Numbered from the stretch's first letter, positions 52,552 through 61,599 are shown. The stretch: DNA of 64,000 nt from JAAYYM01 sp964631375 (GCA_964631375.1 CAZVYQ010000011.1:3051-67050), one strand, 5' to 3'. Notes: generated by a model from the sequence alone, not told the origin. Made by a program: numbers and translations.

Positions 52552-54118
52552 TCACCTGTATGATATGATCAATTCCACAGGCAGAGGCAACTACAAATAT
52601 CAGAACAAAATCATATAGATACCGTGCTCTTGCTTCAAAAATCGTCACAAATGCAATCATTCCAAGTACACTCAGCATGATGACCAGTTCCTTGCTGCGT
52701 CGTCTCTTGTAGAGTGTCAGACTCAGTCCCAGCATACTGGTGAGGACATAGACCCAGGTTGCCTGCTGTACTAAGACAAGATACCGATTACGGGTTCCGG
52801 CTTCATCATTGTAAAAGAAGCTGCGAAGAAAAGTGGCTGTATCGGTCGGAGCTTTCAATTTGATCATATAGAATCCACCATCGCCGCCTTCAAATCCCCA
52901 GGCAAATGTTCCGTCATTGAAATTCACCAGGGTTTTACGTTTCAGAAAGTCCAGATATCCGGACAACTTAAATTCCTTCATTCTGGATTGGATCGCCAGT
53001 TTGTTGGCAGCGACTCGTTCTTGTGGGTTTGTGAAGGATTGTGAGAATTCAAAATCGTCATTGTTCCAGATGCCATCCCATTTATCATTCATCCCCATCA
53101 TGATATAGTGCTGATAGGAAACAGCCTTGTTCTCATCAAGTTCACAGTTGATGGCAGCTTGGATCAGACGATTGGAACCCTGTGCAAGCAAAAAACCAAC
53201 CAACAGTCCTATCAGTGCCTGTATCAGATAACTTCGTTTCGGATGTTCGAAGAGAAGTGTAAAGGCTTCAACCAGTAAGGCGGCGATCAAAACAATGATT
53301 GTATATGGTTTAAATAGAAAGCCGATCAAGCTTAAAAATGCGATACCAAACCAGCAGATGACAGGAAATCTGTGAAATTCCTTTCGCTTACAGTAAAGAA
53401 AAAGTACTGAAATCGGAATAATCAGACAAAATCCATCTGAATAAGGCACAATCATCCACGGAGATATTCCAATCAACAAAACACCAATAAACCATGCCAC
53501 CAGGCTGACACTTTTACGTAATGTGATACGTCTGACAGTCAGAGCCAGCAAAAACAGAGCTACATCTGTCAGGAGAATCTCAACGCAGGTCAATGCAAAA
53601 TAGATTGCAGTATAGTCCTGAAAAAAGGAAAACAGTCGGATAATCAGTGATAATGCGACGGTTAATGCTACATTGTTTGGATAGATAGAGAGATAATCTG
53701 TATTTTCTATGGTTCCTGAAAATGCAAGTTCAAATGCCATACTGACAACTGTATCGCAATCCCATCCTGCAAAAAACAATATATCATAGGCTACATAGAT
53801 TTGAAGCAGAAGCAGCAATGCTGTTAACAAAAGGAGAATGACATAAAAGTCCCGCTGTATGGCCAGTTTGCGATACAGGCAGGAAACATACTTCACGAAA
53901 CGGGTCTTGGTGCAGATAAAATATAGAAGAACAGAGAGTGTAAGCAGCGAGAGAAGAATCGTGAGATTAGAGAATAGAACCTCTTTCTGACAGATATAAT
54001 CAATACGCTTGTCTGTATATAGTATCGTGGAGAGGATCAGAAACAGTACAATTGAATATAGAACAACTGTGAATGTAGAAAGTACATGTCGGAATTTTGT
54101 AATATGTGGATCAATCAC
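52517..54118 (-). CDS. Polytopic membrane protein, PMT/GT-C-like
   Basis: 533 aa with about 12 membrane segments. The first outer loop carries an Asp-rich motif (FFAGWDCDTVVSMAFELAF), and YPNNVALTVALSLI follows, both like protein mannosyltransferase and other GT39-type enzymes. A soluble loop with EFSQSFTNPQERVAANK lies near the middle. GTG 54118 has GGAGG about 8 bp upstream and overlaps the lspA stop (GTGA). Its 3' end runs 35 bp into the S8 gene on the other strand. Probably transfers a sugar from a lipid carrier. Confidence 0.75.
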   Translation of the reverse strand: MIDPHITKFRHVLSTFTVVLYSIVLFLILSTILYTDKRIDYICQKEVLFSNLTILLSLLTLSVLLYFICTKTRFVKYVSCLYRKLAIQRDFYVILLLLTALLLLLQIYVAYDILFFAGWDCDTVVSMAFELAFSGTIENTDYLSIYPNNVALTVALSLIIRLFSFFQDYTAIYFALTCVEILLTDVALFLLALTVRRITLRKSVSLVAWFIGVLLIGISPWMIVPYSDGFCLIIPISVLFLYCKRKEFHRFPVICWFGIAFLSLIGFLFKPYTIIVLIAALLVEAFTLLFEHPKRSYLIQALIGLLVGFLLAQGSNRLIQAAINCELDENKAVSYQHYIMMGMNDKWDGIWNNDDFEFSQSFTNPQERVAANKLAIQSRMKEFKLSGYLDFLKRKTLVNFNDGTFAWGFEGGDGGFYMIKLKAPTDTATFLRSFFYNDEAGTRNRYLVLVQQATWVYVLTSMLGLSLTLYKRRRSKELVIMLSVLGMIAFVTIFEARARYLYDFVLIFVVASACGIDHIIQVIKYFSLHRKPL

Positions 54119-54609
54119 TTAGCTGCCTCCGATTTGATTTTGCTTTTGATCTTTCGATCCGGCTGACCAAATCCGATCAGTGCGGAGCCAATAAAAATAA
54201 ACAGATCTGCAATATTAAAAATAATATTACTGAATTTCTTCCATTTTGTCTGAAAGCTAAAATAATCTACAACATATCCACGAAATACACGATCATAGGT
54301 ATTACTGAGTGCACCGCCTAACAGAAGTGACAGGCCGAGCCGACGACTGCGAGGCAAGGCTTTTTTATGAGAAAAGGAATACAATGCAATGATTGCCAGA
54401 AAGCCAGTCATAATCACTGAAATTCCTTTGACAAGCTTTGTATGATGATCAAGTCGATTCAGTACAATGCCTTTATTATGATGCTTTCTGATGATCAGGG
54501 CATTGCCTAAAATAGTATCCTCCTGCTGTGAGGTTCTATTATGTTCAATGTAATATTTCGCACTTAGATCTACAGCGAGAATGATCATCGCTATTCCCAG
54601 ATAAATCAT
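54115..54609 (-). CDS. lspA: Signal peptidase II-like protein
   Basis: Membrane aspartyl protease that cleaves prolipoprotein signals. 164 aa with four membrane segments. The two catalytic Asp motifs are GGALSNTYDRVFRGYVVDY and FNIADLFIFIG. The first conserved block (HHNKGIVLNRL) departs from the usual N-x-G-x-A-F, so this is a divergent copy. TAGGAGG precedes the ATG. The 4-bp GTGA overlap with the GT-C-like gene suggests joint expression. Confidence 0.85.
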   Translation of the reverse strand: MIYLGIAMIILAVDLSAKYYIEHNRTSQQEDTILGNALIIRKHHNKGIVLNRLDHHTKLVKGISVIMTGFLAIIALYSFSHKKALPRSRRLGLSLLLGGALSNTYDRVFRGYVVDYFSFQTKWKKFSNIIFNIADLFIFIGSALIGFGQPDRKIKSKIKSEAAK

Positions 54610-54715
54610 GGAATCCTCCTAATTATATATTGACTGTTATCTATATTGATCTTTTGCCTCTTCTTCGTCAAGTAATTTTTAGGGAAAAGTTTATGAAATT
54701 AAAATAAAAAAGACA

Positions 54716-54744
54716 TTGACAAATAGAGAAAGGTTCTATATAAT
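54716..54744 (+). promoter_or_regulatory. Consensus sigma-A promoter of cysK
   Basis: TTGACA (54716-54721), 17-bp spacer, TATAAT (54739-54744), both perfect. The transcription start near 54751 is immediately followed by the Rrf2-like box. Confidence 0.88.
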
Positions 54745-54756
54745 TCAATTTATAAC

Positions 54757-54780
54757 ATTCCTAGTGAGATAGTAGGAAAT
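54757..54780. promoter_or_regulatory. Rrf2-type operator upstream of cysK
   Basis: TTCCTA (54758-54763) and TAGGAA (54773-54778) are perfect inverted arms with a 9-bp spacer, just after the transcription start, where a bound repressor would block the polymerase. The half-site also appears in the promoter of the Rrf2 gene downstream as ACTAGGAAT. Control of cysteine synthesis by this regulator is likely (inference). Confidence 0.6.
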
Positions 54781-54835
54781 ATATAAACGAAATCATAGAA
54801 ACTGCATTGAAAGTGAACACAAGGAGGAATTTAAA

Positions 54836-55771
54836 ATGAGTAACATTAAGAAATCAGCAACTGAATTGATAGGAGAAACGCCACTGTTGGAGCTTACAAA
54901 CTATGAGAAAAAGCATGGGCTTCAGGCAGACATAGCAGTGAAACTTGAATACTTCAATCCGGCGGGCTCCGTTAAGGATCGTGTAGGACTTGCTATGATT
55001 GAGGATGCAGAGGCGAAGGGACTGTTAAGTCCGGGGGCAACAATCATTGAACCGACTTCTGGCAATACCGGAATTGGAATCGCAATGGTAGCAGCTGCAA
55101 AAGGATATCGTGCTATTATGACAATGCCGGAGACTATGAGTGTGGAAAGAAGGAATATTTTAAAGGCATATGGAGCAGGAGTGGTTTTGACAGACGGTTC
55201 CAAGGGCATGAAGGGTGCGATTGAGAAGGCAGAAGAATTGCAGAGAGAGACCCCTGGTTCCATCATACTGGGACAGTTTACAAACCAGGCTAATCCGATA
55301 GCACATGAGAGAACAACGGGTCCCGAGATCTGGAGAGATACCGACGGTAAGGTCGATATCTTTGTAGCAGGTGTCGGTACAGGCGGAACAGTAACCGGAG
55401 TCGGACGTTACCTGAAGGGTAAGAATCCGAATATCAAAGTAGTTGCCGTTGAACCGGCGGGCTCACCTGTATTGTCGAAGGGTACGGCAGGTGCACATAA
55501 GATTCAGGGAATCGGAGCAGGATTTATACCGGACACTCTGGATGTCAATATTTACGATGAAATCATCACTGTGGAGAATGAGGCAGCTTTTGCATCAGGA
55601 AAGGAACTTGCAGTTACAGAAGGAATTATGGTAGGAATCTCATCAGGGGCGGCACTGTGGGCGGCAAAGGAACTGGCAAAACGTCCTGAAAATAAAGGAA
55701 AGCTCATTGTAGCCTTGCTTCCGGATACCGGAGATCGTTATTTATCGACTCCGATGTTTACGGAGGACTGA
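54836..55771 (+). CDS. cysK: Cysteine synthase (O-acetylserine sulfhydrylase)
   Basis: PLP enzyme making cysteine from O-acetylserine and sulfide. 311 aa, standard length. ELIGETPLLEL at the start, the PLP-lysine in NPAGSVKDRVGLAMI, the substrate loop EPTSGNTGIGIAMVAAAKGY, the PLP-phosphate loop GVGTGGTVTGVGRYLKG and SSGAALWAAKELA. AAGGAGG lies before the ATG. The Rrf2 regulator follows 138 bp later; both share a box. LATE. Confidence 0.96.
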   Translation: MSNIKKSATELIGETPLLELTNYEKKHGLQADIAVKLEYFNPAGSVKDRVGLAMIEDAEAKGLLSPGATIIEPTSGNTGIGIAMVAAAKGYRAIMTMPETMSVERRNILKAYGAGVVLTDGSKGMKGAIEKAEELQRETPGSIILGQFTNQANPIAHERTTGPEIWRDTDGKVDIFVAGVGTGGTVTGVGRYLKGKNPNIKVVAVEPAGSPVLSKGTAGAHKIQGIGAGFIPDTLDVNIYDEIITVENEAAFASGKELAVTEGIMVGISSGAALWAAKELAKRPENKGKLIVALLPDTGDRYLSTPMFTED

Positions 55772-55781
55772 TGATCTCCCA

Positions 55782-55810
55782 TTGACATACTAGGAATGAT
55801 ACGATACACT
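55782..55810 (+). promoter_or_regulatory. Promoter of rrf2 gene with box half-site in spacer
   Basis: TTGACA (55782-55787), 17-bp spacer, TACACT (55805-55810). The spacer contains TACTAGGAAT (55788-55797), matching the cysK operator half-site, so the regulator probably represses its own gene. A second inverted repeat, GAAATGC-AAT-GCATTTC (55876-55892), lies in the leader. Confidence 0.6.
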
Positions 55811-55909
55811 AAATGTGCCGGATGAAATCAAGCAATACAACCGAAAATGCCTGATATCACCGGTACATTTCATGAGAAATGCAATGCATTTCACGTATTC
55901 GGAGGGTCT

Positions 55910-56347
55910 ATGAAGATTTCCACGAAAGGAAGATATGCAGTCCGGGTGATGCTGGATCTGGCGGTACATAATACAGGAGAATACATCAAGGTCAAGAGCA
56001 TTGCTGAGCGGCAGGAGATCTCTGAGAAGTATCTCGAACAAATCATTGCGATCCTGAATAAAGCAGGATATGTGCGCAGTGTGCGTGGTGCTCAGGGCGG
56101 ATACCGACTGGCAAAGGATCCGGCCGAATATACGGTTGGTATGATTTTACGATTGACCGAAGGAGATCTGGCTCCGGTAGCATGTCTGGCAACAAAGGAA
56201 AATGAATGTGAACGCTGTGATACATGTGAGACACTTGGAGTCTGGAAGCAGCTGCAGGATGCAATCAACAATGTTGTTGATCATGTAACCATTGCTGACC
56301 TGCTGGAGAAACAACAGGAGAGGTTAGGAAGTCAGTATGTTATTTAA
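55910..56347 (+). CDS. Rrf2-family transcriptional regulator
   Basis: 145 aa winged-helix regulator of the IscR/CymR type. MKISTKGRYAVRVMLDLAVH at the start, ISEKYLEQIIAILNKAGYV (helix-turn-helix) and VRGAQGGYRLAKDP (wing). Four cysteines (92, 100, 103, 106: ACLATKENECERCDTC) could ligate an iron-sulfur cluster, as in IscR; CymR itself lacks these. The ATG at 55910 follows GGAGGG; the frame is open 63 bp further upstream but that part is not conserved. It probably regulates cysK and itself through the TAGGAA boxes. Confidence 0.92.
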   Translation: MKISTKGRYAVRVMLDLAVHNTGEYIKVKSIAERQEISEKYLEQIIAILNKAGYVRSVRGAQGGYRLAKDPAEYTVGMILRLTEGDLAPVACLATKENECERCDTCETLGVWKQLQDAINNVVDHVTIADLLEKQQERLGSQYVI

Positions 56348-57803
56348 TTCCGTGGCATTTGCTTTTTTTATGCCGATTGTTTTTTTGATTTACTGGGTAT
56401 TGCCACAGCGATTTCGCTGGATGGCACTGCTTACAGCCAACTGTTGGTTTTATATGAGTTGGGAACCAAAGTATATCCTTGTGATACTGCTGACGACGGT
56501 GGTATCCTATTTGTGTTCTCTGTCGATGGAGAAGACAAGTAAGCTATCACAGAAAAAGTGGATCTTATTTATGGGTGTGATTGTAACACTCGCATTTTTA
56601 CTGGTATTTAAATATGCAAATTTTGCACTGGATTCCTATTTCCGGGTATTGCAGCTTTTTGCTGTACCGGTACAGAAAACGACTCTCAATCTGGTGATGC
56701 CGATCGGTATTTCATTTTACACATTTCAGATGGTTGGTTATCTTGCAGATGTATACAAAGGCAAGATCAAGGCAGAACATCATTTTGGACACTATGCTTT
56801 GTTTGTTTCCTTTTTCCCTAATATTTTATCAGGTCCCATTGAGCGTGCAGAAAATATGCTGCCACAGTTCAAGGAAGAGAAGAGATTTGATTATGATGAT
56901 GCAGTTTATGGTTTGCGACTGATTTTGTTAGGCTTTTTGAAGAAAATGATTTTTGCAGACTCCATGTCCAGATATGTGGATAACGTATTCAATCATACAC
57001 AGGGAGTCTCCGGACTGGGTTTCATCATTGCAATCATCCTGTTTACCTTTCAGATTTATTGCGATTTCTCAGGCTATTCCGATATTGCCATAGGTGTTGC
57101 AAGACTCCTTGGAATCCGTCTGATGGACAACTTTAAACAGCCTTATTACGCTTCATCTGTCAGAGAATTTTGGCAGAGATGGCATATCTCATTATCTACA
57201 TGGTTCAGAGACTATGTATATATCCCGCTCGGTGGAAATCGTGTATCCAAACCACGAAAAAACTTAAATTTACTTTTAACATTTCTCACAAGCGGCCTCT
57301 GGCATGGAGCAAACTGGACCTTTATCCTATGGGGTGGCATCCACGGTCTGTACCAAATCATAGAAAACACAATCAAGACCATATGGAGAAAACACCACAG
57401 CGCACGAACAATAACACGCGATATCGATATACGCAGACAAAAAATCACCCATCTCCTGCAAACTCTCCTGACCTTCTGTCTCGTAGCCTATGCGTGGATG
57501 TTCTTTCGTGCAAACTCCATTACGGATGCTCTCTACATTACCACCCATCTGTTTCAAGGATACAATTGGCCCCAAGCCATGCTCGACACCGGGATGAGCA
57601 TATTATCAGTACTCAAGACATTATTGGCAATCGTTGCACTTATGCTTTATGATTATTTTAGTCTGAAACATGATTTGCTGTTAGAAATTAGTAAACTAAA
57701 ACTTCCGCTTAGGTGGCTGATCTATATTTTTATCACCGCGCTAATCATTATCCTAAGCCTCCACAACGGAGTAAAACAGGAATTTATTTATTTTAAGTTT
57801 TAA
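56337..57803 (+). CDS. MBOAT-family O-acyltransferase
   Basis: 488 aa membrane protein of the DltB/AlgI type, which carries acyl groups across the membrane for O-acetylation of polysaccharides. About ten membrane segments. Signature: LPIGISFYTFQMVGYLADVYKG-like (MPIGISFYTFQMVGYLADVY), NILSGPIERAENMLPQF, REFWQRWHISLSTWFRDYVY and SGLWHGANWTFILWGGIHGL, where the His of WHG is the catalytic residue. The 5' end overlaps the rrf2 gene by 11 bp. From about 57230 on, the coding strand becomes C-rich, unlike the upstream part. Pairs with the next gene. Confidence 0.93.
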   Translation: MLFNSVAFAFFMPIVFLIYWVLPQRFRWMALLTANCWFYMSWEPKYILVILLTTVVSYLCSLSMEKTSKLSQKKWILFMGVIVTLAFLLVFKYANFALDSYFRVLQLFAVPVQKTTLNLVMPIGISFYTFQMVGYLADVYKGKIKAEHHFGHYALFVSFFPNILSGPIERAENMLPQFKEEKRFDYDDAVYGLRLILLGFLKKMIFADSMSRYVDNVFNHTQGVSGLGFIIAIILFTFQIYCDFSGYSDIAIGVARLLGIRLMDNFKQPYYASSVREFWQRWHISLSTWFRDYVYIPLGGNRVSKPRKNLNLLLTFLTSGLWHGANWTFILWGGIHGLYQIIENTIKTIWRKHHSARTITRDIDIRRQKITHLLQTLLTFCLVAYAWMFFRANSITDALYITTHLFQGYNWPQAMLDTGMSILSVLKTLLAIVALMLYDYFSLKHDLLLEISKLKLPLRWLIYIFITALIIILSLHNGVKQEFIYFKF

Positions 57804-57843
57804 TACTATATGGATTGTTATGTCGTAGGGCGTCCGTACGCTG

Positions 57844-57852
57844 TGATATAAT
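57844..57852 (+). promoter_or_regulatory. Possible extended -10 promoter
   Basis: TGATATAAT: TG one base before a perfect TATAAT, 24 bp upstream of the next ATG, without a good -35 at 17 bp. Weakly supported; the genes may also be read from upstream. Confidence 0.35.
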
Positions 57853-57876
57853 TCCGATCATTCCAGAAAGGATCCT

Positions 57877-58932
57877 ATGAAACGTTTTATCCTTAAAATT
57901 TTAGCATTCACCTTAATAATGGCACTGATCTTTCTCCCGGTGACAATCATTGTAGACCCCTACAATGTATTTCACTATGCCAACCCTCGCAGCAACGGAG
58001 TAGAACCCAATAAAAACTTCATCAAGACCAAATACATCCTGAACCATCAAGATGAGTTTGATTCTCTCGTATTCGGTTCCTCAAGAGCAGGCTTCTTTCA
58101 TGTAGACATGCTCCCTGACGGAACATACTATGACATGGCAAGTTCAGAGGCCTTACCGGCGGAACATGTTCATACACTCAAGATCATGATTCGGAACGGT
58201 TTCGTACCGAAAAACGTGCTTGTGCTTGTAGACGACATTTCTTGCTTTGTGGATCCGGCAACTCATGAGAATGTTTTATATCGTGTTCCCTATCCAGAGG
58301 ACAATCTGTTTGACCAGATATCATTTTATCTGCGTTATTGTGATCTGTTGACTACCTTCGAATCATTGGATGTGATCCTGAATCATCAAAAAACAGATCT
58401 GGATTATACAGAACGTTTTCGGACAACAGGAACTGAGAATCTGAACATTGCACCGGAATTTGACGGAACGATGGATGGAGCACCGGCTGTCGGCTATTGG
58501 GCAGATTATTATCAACTGCGGACAGAGGAAGCCATTGCAGATATGCAGGAACTGATTGATCTGTGTAAGGAATATGATATTAATTTGAAAGTATTAACCA
58601 ACCCACTTTATCATCTGACTTATAAAAAGGCCGTTGAGAACGGATATTTGGACTTTTTGGAAGAGCTTTCAAAGATCACAGACTTTTATAACTTCAGCAG
58701 TATCAGTTCTGTGACTACGACCAATGGATGTTATTATGAAACCAGTCATTTTACCCCTCAGGTTGGTATCTGGATGATTGGGGCAGTATATGAGGATAAT
58801 ATAGACAAACCTGTTAAGGATCAAGGCTTTGGAATCCATGTTACCGAAGAAAACCGGGAGGAGTTTATCAAGTTTTTGAGGGATCAGGCCGTTGACAATG
58901 GGATTACTCCATATGAGGGGGCTGCAGAATGA
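57877..58932 (+). CDS. SGNH-like accessory protein of the MBOAT system
   Basis: 351 aa. An N-terminal hydrophobic segment (about residues 5-27, LKILAFTLIMALIFLPVTII) anchors or exports the protein. The core has SLVFGSSRAGFFHVDML with the Gly-Ser-Ser motif of SGNH-like proteins such as AlgX/AlgJ and DltD, and YYETSHFTPQVGIWM near the end, which may carry the catalytic His. It follows an MBOAT gene, the usual partner in polysaccharide O-acetylation. Family assignment is by context and weak motifs. The 3' end overlaps the next gene by 4 bp. The first 120 codons are C-rich. Confidence 0.7.
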   Translation: MKRFILKILAFTLIMALIFLPVTIIVDPYNVFHYANPRSNGVEPNKNFIKTKYILNHQDEFDSLVFGSSRAGFFHVDMLPDGTYYDMASSEALPAEHVHTLKIMIRNGFVPKNVLVLVDDISCFVDPATHENVLYRVPYPEDNLFDQISFYLRYCDLLTTFESLDVILNHQKTDLDYTERFRTTGTENLNIAPEFDGTMDGAPAVGYWADYYQLRTEEAIADMQELIDLCKEYDINLKVLTNPLYHLTYKKAVENGYLDFLEELSKITDFYNFSSISSVTTTNGCYYETSHFTPQVGIWMIGAVYEDNIDKPVKDQGFGIHVTEENREEFIKFLRDQAVDNGITPYEGAAE

Positions 58933-59708
58933 GAAAGCGTGAGTATTTTTGTCTGATACCGCTCCCTTTTATCATCACCCTTTTGCTGCAGGTTTTGGTC
59001 TACAGCATGACAACTATGCTTCAGTTAAACAGGTTCGTTCAGGATGAAACTACCTGTACTGCATTGATCAGAGCAATTGTAGGTTGCATTAATCTGCTTG
59101 TTTTTGGGATATGGTATTATCGTACGTTTGGCAGAACACGTACAACCTCACTCAAGAAAGTGCTGAGCTGGATTCATGTTCTGACACTGATAGTGATCGC
59201 TGTATGTGGGCAAATAGCCATTAGTTTTCTCTTGATATTGATCCTGCCATTATTTGAAGGAGCAGCCACACAGTATCAATCAATGATAGGAAGCTTGTTT
59301 GAGGTTTCTCCAATCACATTGTTATATGTTATGATTCTGGCACCGATGGGTGAGGAATGCATTTTTCGTGGAATGACCTTTCACATTGCAAAAAAAGCAG
59401 TACTGGCGATCTGGGCGAATTTGATACAGGCAGTTCTTTTTGGTCTGTACCATGGGAATCTTGTTCAGGGAATTTATGCTTTTGTCATGGGATTTGTATT
59501 TGGAATTGTTGTGATCAGACTGGATTCGTTGTGGACAGCTATTATTATGCATATTGTTCTGAATGGAGCAGGATTATGGATGAATGCATATGTGGATACG
59601 ATGCCCTCTAACTTGATCGGCAGTTTGATTTGTATACTTAGTATTGCAATCGTTGTGATATCGATCTATTTACTGCCATCCGGAAGGAAATCGGAGGAGA
59701 GAAACTGA
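58929..59708 (+). CDS. CPBP-family intramembrane metalloprotease
   Basis: 259 aa, about eight membrane segments. The CPBP/Abi (CAAX) motifs are visible: GEECIFRGMTFH (EExxxR, about residues 142-148), FGLYHGNLVQGIYAFVMGF and IIMHIVLNGAGLW (HxxxN). Members process prenylated or small peptides and some give bacteriocin self-immunity. The ATG overlaps the previous stop (ATGA). Role here is unknown. Confidence 0.88.
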   Translation: MRKREYFCLIPLPFIITLLLQVLVYSMTTMLQLNRFVQDETTCTALIRAIVGCINLLVFGIWYYRTFGRTRTTSLKKVLSWIHVLTLIVIAVCGQIAISFLLILILPLFEGAATQYQSMIGSLFEVSPITLLYVMILAPMGEECIFRGMTFHIAKKAVLAIWANLIQAVLFGLYHGNLVQGIYAFVMGFVFGIVVIRLDSLWTAIIMHIVLNGAGLWMNAYVDTMPSNLIGSLICILSIAIVVISIYLLPSGRKSEERN

Positions 59709-59728
59709 ATGAAATGTTCAGGCATGGA

Positions 59729-60691
59729 TCAGGATCCCATACATTGCATGATGTAATACATATATTCTTTCACCAGATCAGTATCGGAATTAGCATAAAG
59801 CATACGGGCACCCACAGCATCCTCGATTTCATTGAAGATGGGGTGTCCTTTTTCATACACAAAGTCTATGCCGATGCAGTCAAAGGGCAGTAGCGGAATG
59901 ATACGCTGTACAAGTGCATTTTCTTCATCAGTCAGGGTATGAAGTCTGGCATGATGTCCGAGGGAGTAATTGCTGCGGATATCAATATTCGGACTGTTAA
60001 GATCCACAGATGCGTTGTCAAAGGCAGATCGCATTACGGATGCAATGACCTTACCGCCGAGTACATAAACGCGAAGATCTTTCCCGATCTCCGAGGCACA
60101 CTGCTGCAGGACATATCCCGGATGCTCTGTGTAGGCAGATTCGATAGCCTCAATACTTTTTTGCAATTCTGTCTGATCGTGAACCAGCTTGACAAGATGT
60201 CCTCCATGTCCACAGGAAGGCTTGATGACAAGGGGATAGTGCATGTTCTCATTCAATAAATGACTATGCTGCTGAGCGTCAGTTGAACGAGCGTGAGTAT
60301 ACAACAATTGGACATCATAGATTGTTTTCATGATAGGAACATGATACTGTGCTAAGAACTCGTAGGTTTTCTGCTTATGATTGCAGACTTCTGTTACAAT
60401 GGCAGGATTAAAAACGCGCACATTTTTTGCTTCCAACAAACGAGCACACATGGCATTTCTGGAACGATTGATGACAAAGTCGGGGAGATTTGAAAAGCCC
60501 TCGGTTATCTGTAGAGGAACAGAAGCAGTCTCTTGCTGTAGATACAACGAGAAGTAGGGGGTTTCTGAAGCTGTATGTATATATAATAATTGCAGTTCGA
60601 TATGATAATTTGCAGCGGCAGCTGTAAACATCTTGATATATTCCTGATTTTTAAGGGCATCTGCCTCTTCATATATGATCCAGCCTGTCAT
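59729..60691 (-). CDS. RimK-like ATP-grasp ligase (copy 1)
   Basis: 320 aa. ATP-grasp domain: YPLVIKPSCGHGGHLVKLV (Lys and Gly-rich loop), VLQQCASEIGKDLRVYVLGG, and the metal-binding end FDCIGIDFVYEKGHPIFNEI. The N-terminal pre-ATP-grasp region begins WIIYEEADALKN. RimK-like enzymes join amino acids, often Glu, to proteins or small molecules. Its relative lies at 63036-63950, with two plus-strand genes between. The ATG follows AAGAGAG, and a good promoter lies at 60720-60748. Substrate unknown. Confidence 0.88.
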   Translation of the reverse strand: MTGWIIYEEADALKNQEYIKMFTAAAANYHIELQLLYIHTASETPYFSLYLQQETASVPLQITEGFSNLPDFVINRSRNAMCARLLEAKNVRVFNPAIVTEVCNHKQKTYEFLAQYHVPIMKTIYDVQLLYTHARSTDAQQHSHLLNENMHYPLVIKPSCGHGGHLVKLVHDQTELQKSIEAIESAYTEHPGYVLQQCASEIGKDLRVYVLGGKVIASVMRSAFDNASVDLNSPNIDIRSNYSLGHHARLHTLTDEENALVQRIIPLLPFDCIGIDFVYEKGHPIFNEIEDAVGARMLYANSDTDLVKEYMYYIMQCMGS

Positions 60692-60719
60692 GATTGCTCT
60701 CTTTCTTATTCCTTCCCTG

Positions 60720-60748
60720 ATTATACATCTCTGTCCTGTCTCTTACAA
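60720..60748 (-). promoter_or_regulatory. Promoter of RimK-like copy 1
   Basis: On the minus strand TTGTAA (60748-60743), 17-bp spacer, TATAAT (60725-60720). About 29 bp before the start codon. Confidence 0.7.
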
Positions 60749-60764
60749 TTAGCACTTTTCATTT

Positions 60765-60872
60765 TAATGTGTGTCATTTATAATGAACTCAAAGCAATGT
60801 CAAGTAATACGATTATTAAGGTGGTGAGCACGATTATGGAACAGAAGCGAGAATACCATAATGTGTGTCATT
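60765..60872 (+). promoter_or_regulatory. Twin 14-bp operator-like repeats
   Basis: TAATGTGTGTCATT occurs at 60765-60778 and 60859-60872, identical, 94 bp apart (about nine helical turns). Each has AATG/CATT inverted arms. Copy 1 ends one base before a TATAAT (60779-60784); copy 2 lies just before the FMN reductase ribosome binding site. A looping repressor or autoregulation is possible. Confidence 0.5.
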
Positions 60873-60890
60873 ACAGGAGTGAGTAAGCCT

Positions 60891-61592
60891 ATGAAGATTG
60901 TTATGATCAATGGACAGAACCATAAGGGAAGCACTTATCATATCGGGAAAATGCTGATTGAGAAGCTGGAAAATGAACATGAAGTGAGCGAATTTTTCCT
61001 GCCACGAGACCTGAATCATTTTTGTCTGGGCTGCTATACCTGCATAGAGGATGAGACAAAATGCCCTTATTATCAGGAGAAGCACACAATTATGCAGAAG
61101 GTAGAAGAGGCAGATTTGTTAATTTTCACAACTCCGAATTATTGCATGGCACCCTCTGCACCGATGAAGGCATTTATGGATCTGACGTTTACATACTGGA
61201 TTTCACACAAACCGAGAAAATGTATGTATGAGAAGAAGGCTGTTGTATTCTCAACGACAGCAGGGGCAGGAGCCGGAGCCGCTATTAAGCCAATCAGGAC
61301 AATGCTTGCATATTGGGGTGTTCCCTGGATCAAAGCCTATGGTCTCAGCGTACAGGCGATGAACTGGGCAGGGGTATCTGAGAAGAAAAAACAGATGATC
61401 GAAGAGGATATGACAAAGCTTGCACGAAAAATCAGTGTAGCAAGGAAACCGATTGTACCAATACAGAGGAAATTCATGTTTGACTTTATGCGAAAAATGC
61501 AACAGGCACATATGGGAAGCGGAGAGACAGAGAGAGGCTATTGGGAGAAGCAGGGCTGGCTCGGAAAGGATCGTCCTTGGAAGTCCATATGA
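60891..61592 (+). CDS. NAD(P)H-dependent FMN reductase / flavodoxin-like
   Basis: 233 aa flavodoxin-fold protein. The phosphate-binding start IVMINGQNHKGSTYHIGKML, the Cys pair CLGCYTCIEDETKCPYYQ and LLIFTTPNYCMAPSAPMKAFMD with the flavin contacts are visible. The last ~60 residues are basic. These enzymes reduce flavins, quinones or metal complexes. The ATG at 60891 is preferred; AGGAG lies 11 bp upstream. No iron-sulfur partner is adjacent. Twin operator-like repeats lie upstream. Confidence 0.88.
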   Translation: MKIVMINGQNHKGSTYHIGKMLIEKLENEHEVSEFFLPRDLNHFCLGCYTCIEDETKCPYYQEKHTIMQKVEEADLLIFTTPNYCMAPSAPMKAFMDLTFTYWISHKPRKCMYEKKAVVFSTTAGAGAGAAIKPIRTMLAYWGVPWIKAYGLSVQAMNWAGVSEKKKQMIEEDMTKLARKISVARKPIVPIQRKFMFDFMRKMQQAHMGSGETERGYWEKQGWLGKDRPWKSI

Positions 61593-61599
61593 ACATCGC

